From NCBI GenBank assembly GCA_003565105.1, contig PXDG01000004.1, positions 1-15,436 of the forward strand: a DNA stretch of 15,436 nucleotides. Direction: 5' to 3'. The notes below the pieces were generated by a model that saw only the letters and a list, made by a program, of their open reading frames with translations, ran no database searches and had not been told where the DNA came from. The translations under genes were made by a program, and so were the position numbers. Positions 13,802 to 15,436 of the stretch are shown piece by piece (within the stretch, counting starts at the first letter, position 1; each line of letters starts with the position of its first letter). The DNA comes from Parcubacteria group bacterium (lineage in GTDB: Bacteria > Patescibacteriota > Minisyncoccia > SW-4-49-11).

Positions 13802-15436
13802 TTAAGGAGTCACTTCGCGGAAAATTCGATTTCCAAAATAGGTAACTCTGGCCACTTGATTCTCTTCGCGTCCACTAGAATCAGTAACTCTAACCTCTAT
13901 AATGTAAGATCCCACAATCGGAGGATTATCAACATTAACACGAATGTCCCAAATTACCGATGAAGTATTATCTTCTACTGCTTGAATCTTTTGTGTCGAC
14001 TGATTATTTCCTTTCAATTCAAATCCTTCTGGTAATATTAATTCATAGGTATGCTCTGTAGCTTGACTAGTAGCAGTTGCTGTTATCTGCGTTTCTGGTT
14101 GATTAAAGTCAACTCTAGGTGGATTTACATTTGTAATAAGACTGAGTTCAACTCCTATTTCTTCACCTTCTTCGTTCTCTCCAACACTATCTTCTTCCGT
14201 TCCTATACTGTCACTGGTACCATTATCATTATTATCCTGATCCTCATTAAATCCATCAGTGGATGGCGGATTAGTATCAGTAGAGGTATCAGTAGAGGTA
14301 TCAGTAGATTGCTGATTAGTATCACTCGTTGTCTCAAAACTTGCTCCTGTTGCCCAATCTGTCCAATCGTGCAAAGCATTTCTCACTCGTACTTGAGGGT
14401 AATACGTAGTTGCTGGTTCTAAGCCTGTGACTTGATGATTTTCTCCACTCCCTGTTAAAGCTTGGTTATAGACTAAATTAGTACGTGCACGGTCTGAATG
14501 TACCCGTACCTGATATCGCGTCTGTGGATCGTTCTCTGGGTCCCTGTAATTCCATCGTATTCGAGCACTACTTTCTGTAATATTTGTAGTTCTGTCGTAG
14601 GTCACACTTGGTGGCTGGTTGTCTCCCCCTACTACTGTGATTTCATAGGTGATTGGCTCGAATTGATAATGCACCTGATCATTTTGAATAAAATCTTCCA
14701 TAATTGTTAATTGATCTAATGCTCCTCCTCTGTAAAAAGCCTCCCCAACAACCTCTCTACTTAATAACATTCTCGCATAAGCACCCATTGTATCCCTATC
14801 AGTAGTTTCAGCATATAAATTTCTTAATGTTCCACTCGCCATACCTAAAGAGCTCGTATACCCATATGACAAACCATTTAAAGGAAACAGCTTATTAGTT
14901 TGATTAATATCTTCTCGTATAGGCCTACCTAAAGCATTTCTATACTCTACAATATTGAAGTTGCGAGTTCCTGAAAAATTAACTGTTAACGTTACTGTTC
15001 CTGGTGAAATGGCTGTACAATTTTGTTCCGAACAATCTACAATATTAGAGTTTGATGAGACTATCTTAGCTTGGGAGGTATCTTGAGGAACTTCAAATCC
15101 TATTGGATAGAATCTAGGAAGCAAAATACCCCTACCTCCAGTATACTCATCAAATCTTTTTTGATAAGTATTACCATCCATAGGTGGGGTATCAATAACT
15201 CCACCCGTCATATACCAAAATCCTGTAGTAGATTGCTCTACTAAATTTATATTGTCTGCAACAGATAGCTGATCTATTGCAGACAATATGTTTTGGTTAG
15301 AATCTTTTCTTATTTGAATATTCTTTTCAAAAGCCCCCTGTAGAGAAACAATAGCTCTCGGATTCCTCCTTGTAGAAAAATTTCCAAACTGCCTACCATT
15401 AGGATCTGCTGTTAACCCGTCAAACTCCATAGGAAA
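13802..15436 (-). CDS. Large extracellular-type protein with fibronectin III domain, partial (5' end beyond right edge)
   Basis: The frame is open to the right edge. Counting from the Met at 15430 there are 542 residues, with two more codons (Phe, Pro) before it, so the true start is probably outside. Residues about 1-260 match no family I know; Cys133 and Cys138 could form a disulfide. Residues about 270-368 are a fibronectin type III domain (PPSVTYDR start, then S-S-A-R-I-R-W-N-Y, TGLEPATTYYPQVRVRN, FETT end). A Ser/Thr/Asp/Asn/Glu-rich linker (369-426) includes STDT repeats and a very acidic run. A final beta-rich domain (427-542) has NPPRVDFNQPETQITATAT and IIEVRVTDSSG, like an Ig-like fold. 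There are no C-terminal LPXTG or membrane segments. The composition suggests a secreted or surface protein; the role is unknown. Confidence 0.8.
   Translation of the reverse strand, partial: FPMEFDGLTADPNGRQFGNFSTRRNPRAIVSLQGAFEKNIQIRKDSNQNILSAIDQLSVADNINLVEQSTTGFWYMTGGVIDTPPMDGNTYQKRFDEYTGGRGILLPRFYPIGFEVPQDTSQAKIVSSNSNIVDCSEQNCTAISPGTVTLTVNFSGTRNFNIVEYRNALGRPIREDINQTNKLFPLNGLSYGYTSSLGMASGTLRNLYAETTDRDTMGAYARMLLSREVVGEAFYRGGALDQLTIMEDFIQNDQVHYQFEPITYEITVVGGDNQPPSVTYDRTTNITESSARIRWNYRDPENDPQTRYQVRVHSDRARTNLVYNQALTGSGENHQVTGLEPATTYYPQVRVRNALHDWTDWATGASFETTSDTNQQSTDTSTDTSTDTNPPSTDGFNEDQDNNDNGTSDSIGTEEDSVGENEEGEEIGVELSLITNVNPPRVDFNQPETQITATATSQATEHTYELILPEGFELKGNNQSTQKIQAVEDNTSSVIWDIRVNVDNPPIVGSYIIEVRVTDSSGREENQVARVTYFGNRIFREVTP
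14274..14308. repeat. 12-bp tandem repeat in the linker of the FN3 protein
   Basis: GTATCAGTAGAG occurs at 14274-14285 and 14286-14297, with an 11-base third copy at 14298-14308. The length is a multiple of three, so it keeps frame and encodes the STDT repeat of the linker. It may vary in copy number between strains. Confidence 0.9.

Overview
The window is one contiguous stretch of a compact bacterial genome with every confident gene on the minus strand, so it reads from right to left. Small genome-style packing (4-nt overlaps, 3 to 18-nt gaps), a short RpoB without the large lineage-specific insertions, a single-chain glycyl-tRNA synthetase, a pilin with the usual GFTLLEILLVI prepilin signal, a CapA-like protein and absent Shine-Dalgarno sequences together suggest a member of the Candidate Phyla Radiation (Patescibacteria). 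That placement is an inference from style, not a phylogeny. All complete genes end in TAA except rnhB, which ends in TGA inside an ATGA overlap, so TGA looks like a stop here and the Gly-TGA code of Gracilibacteria/Absconditabacteria is unlikely.

Layout in transcription order: (1) a large secreted-type protein with a fibronectin III domain, cut by the right edge, ends at 13802 and is followed by a 20-bp terminator hairpin. (2) rpoB and rpoC (13474 to 6626) form a two-gene operon driven by a perfect consensus promoter (TTGACA, 17 bp, TATAAT). Its roughly 170-nt leader can fold into a three-way junction. A 38-bp perfect palindrome follows rpoC. (3) A stable-RNA operon runs tRNA-fMet, tRNA-Met, tRNA-Val, rplS (bL19), tRNA-Leu(GAG), and ends at a hairpin terminator. 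(4) A 285-nt non-coding stretch (5380-5664) separates tRNA-Leu from a lone AlbA_2 (Schlafen-type) protein. It holds what look like back-to-back promoters and a 20-nt inverted copy of the tRNA-Leu 3' end. (5) An information-processing operon glyS-rnhB-dprA-capA runs from an extended -10 promoter at 4716-4744 down to 409. (6) A type IV pilin-like gene with its own promoter runs off the left edge.

Functionally the window joins core gene expression (RNA polymerase beta and beta', ribosomal protein L19, four tRNAs including the initiator, GlyRS) with DNA maintenance and uptake (RNase HII, DprA, a pilin) and surface functions (CapA-like, FN3 protein).

The least ordinary parts are non-coding: the structured rpoB leader, and the tRNA-Leu/mimic/AlbA_2 region at 5380-5754, where a Schlafen-fold protein, a type II tRNA and an inverted copy of that tRNA's 3' end lie side by side. 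Their functional connection is a hypothesis.
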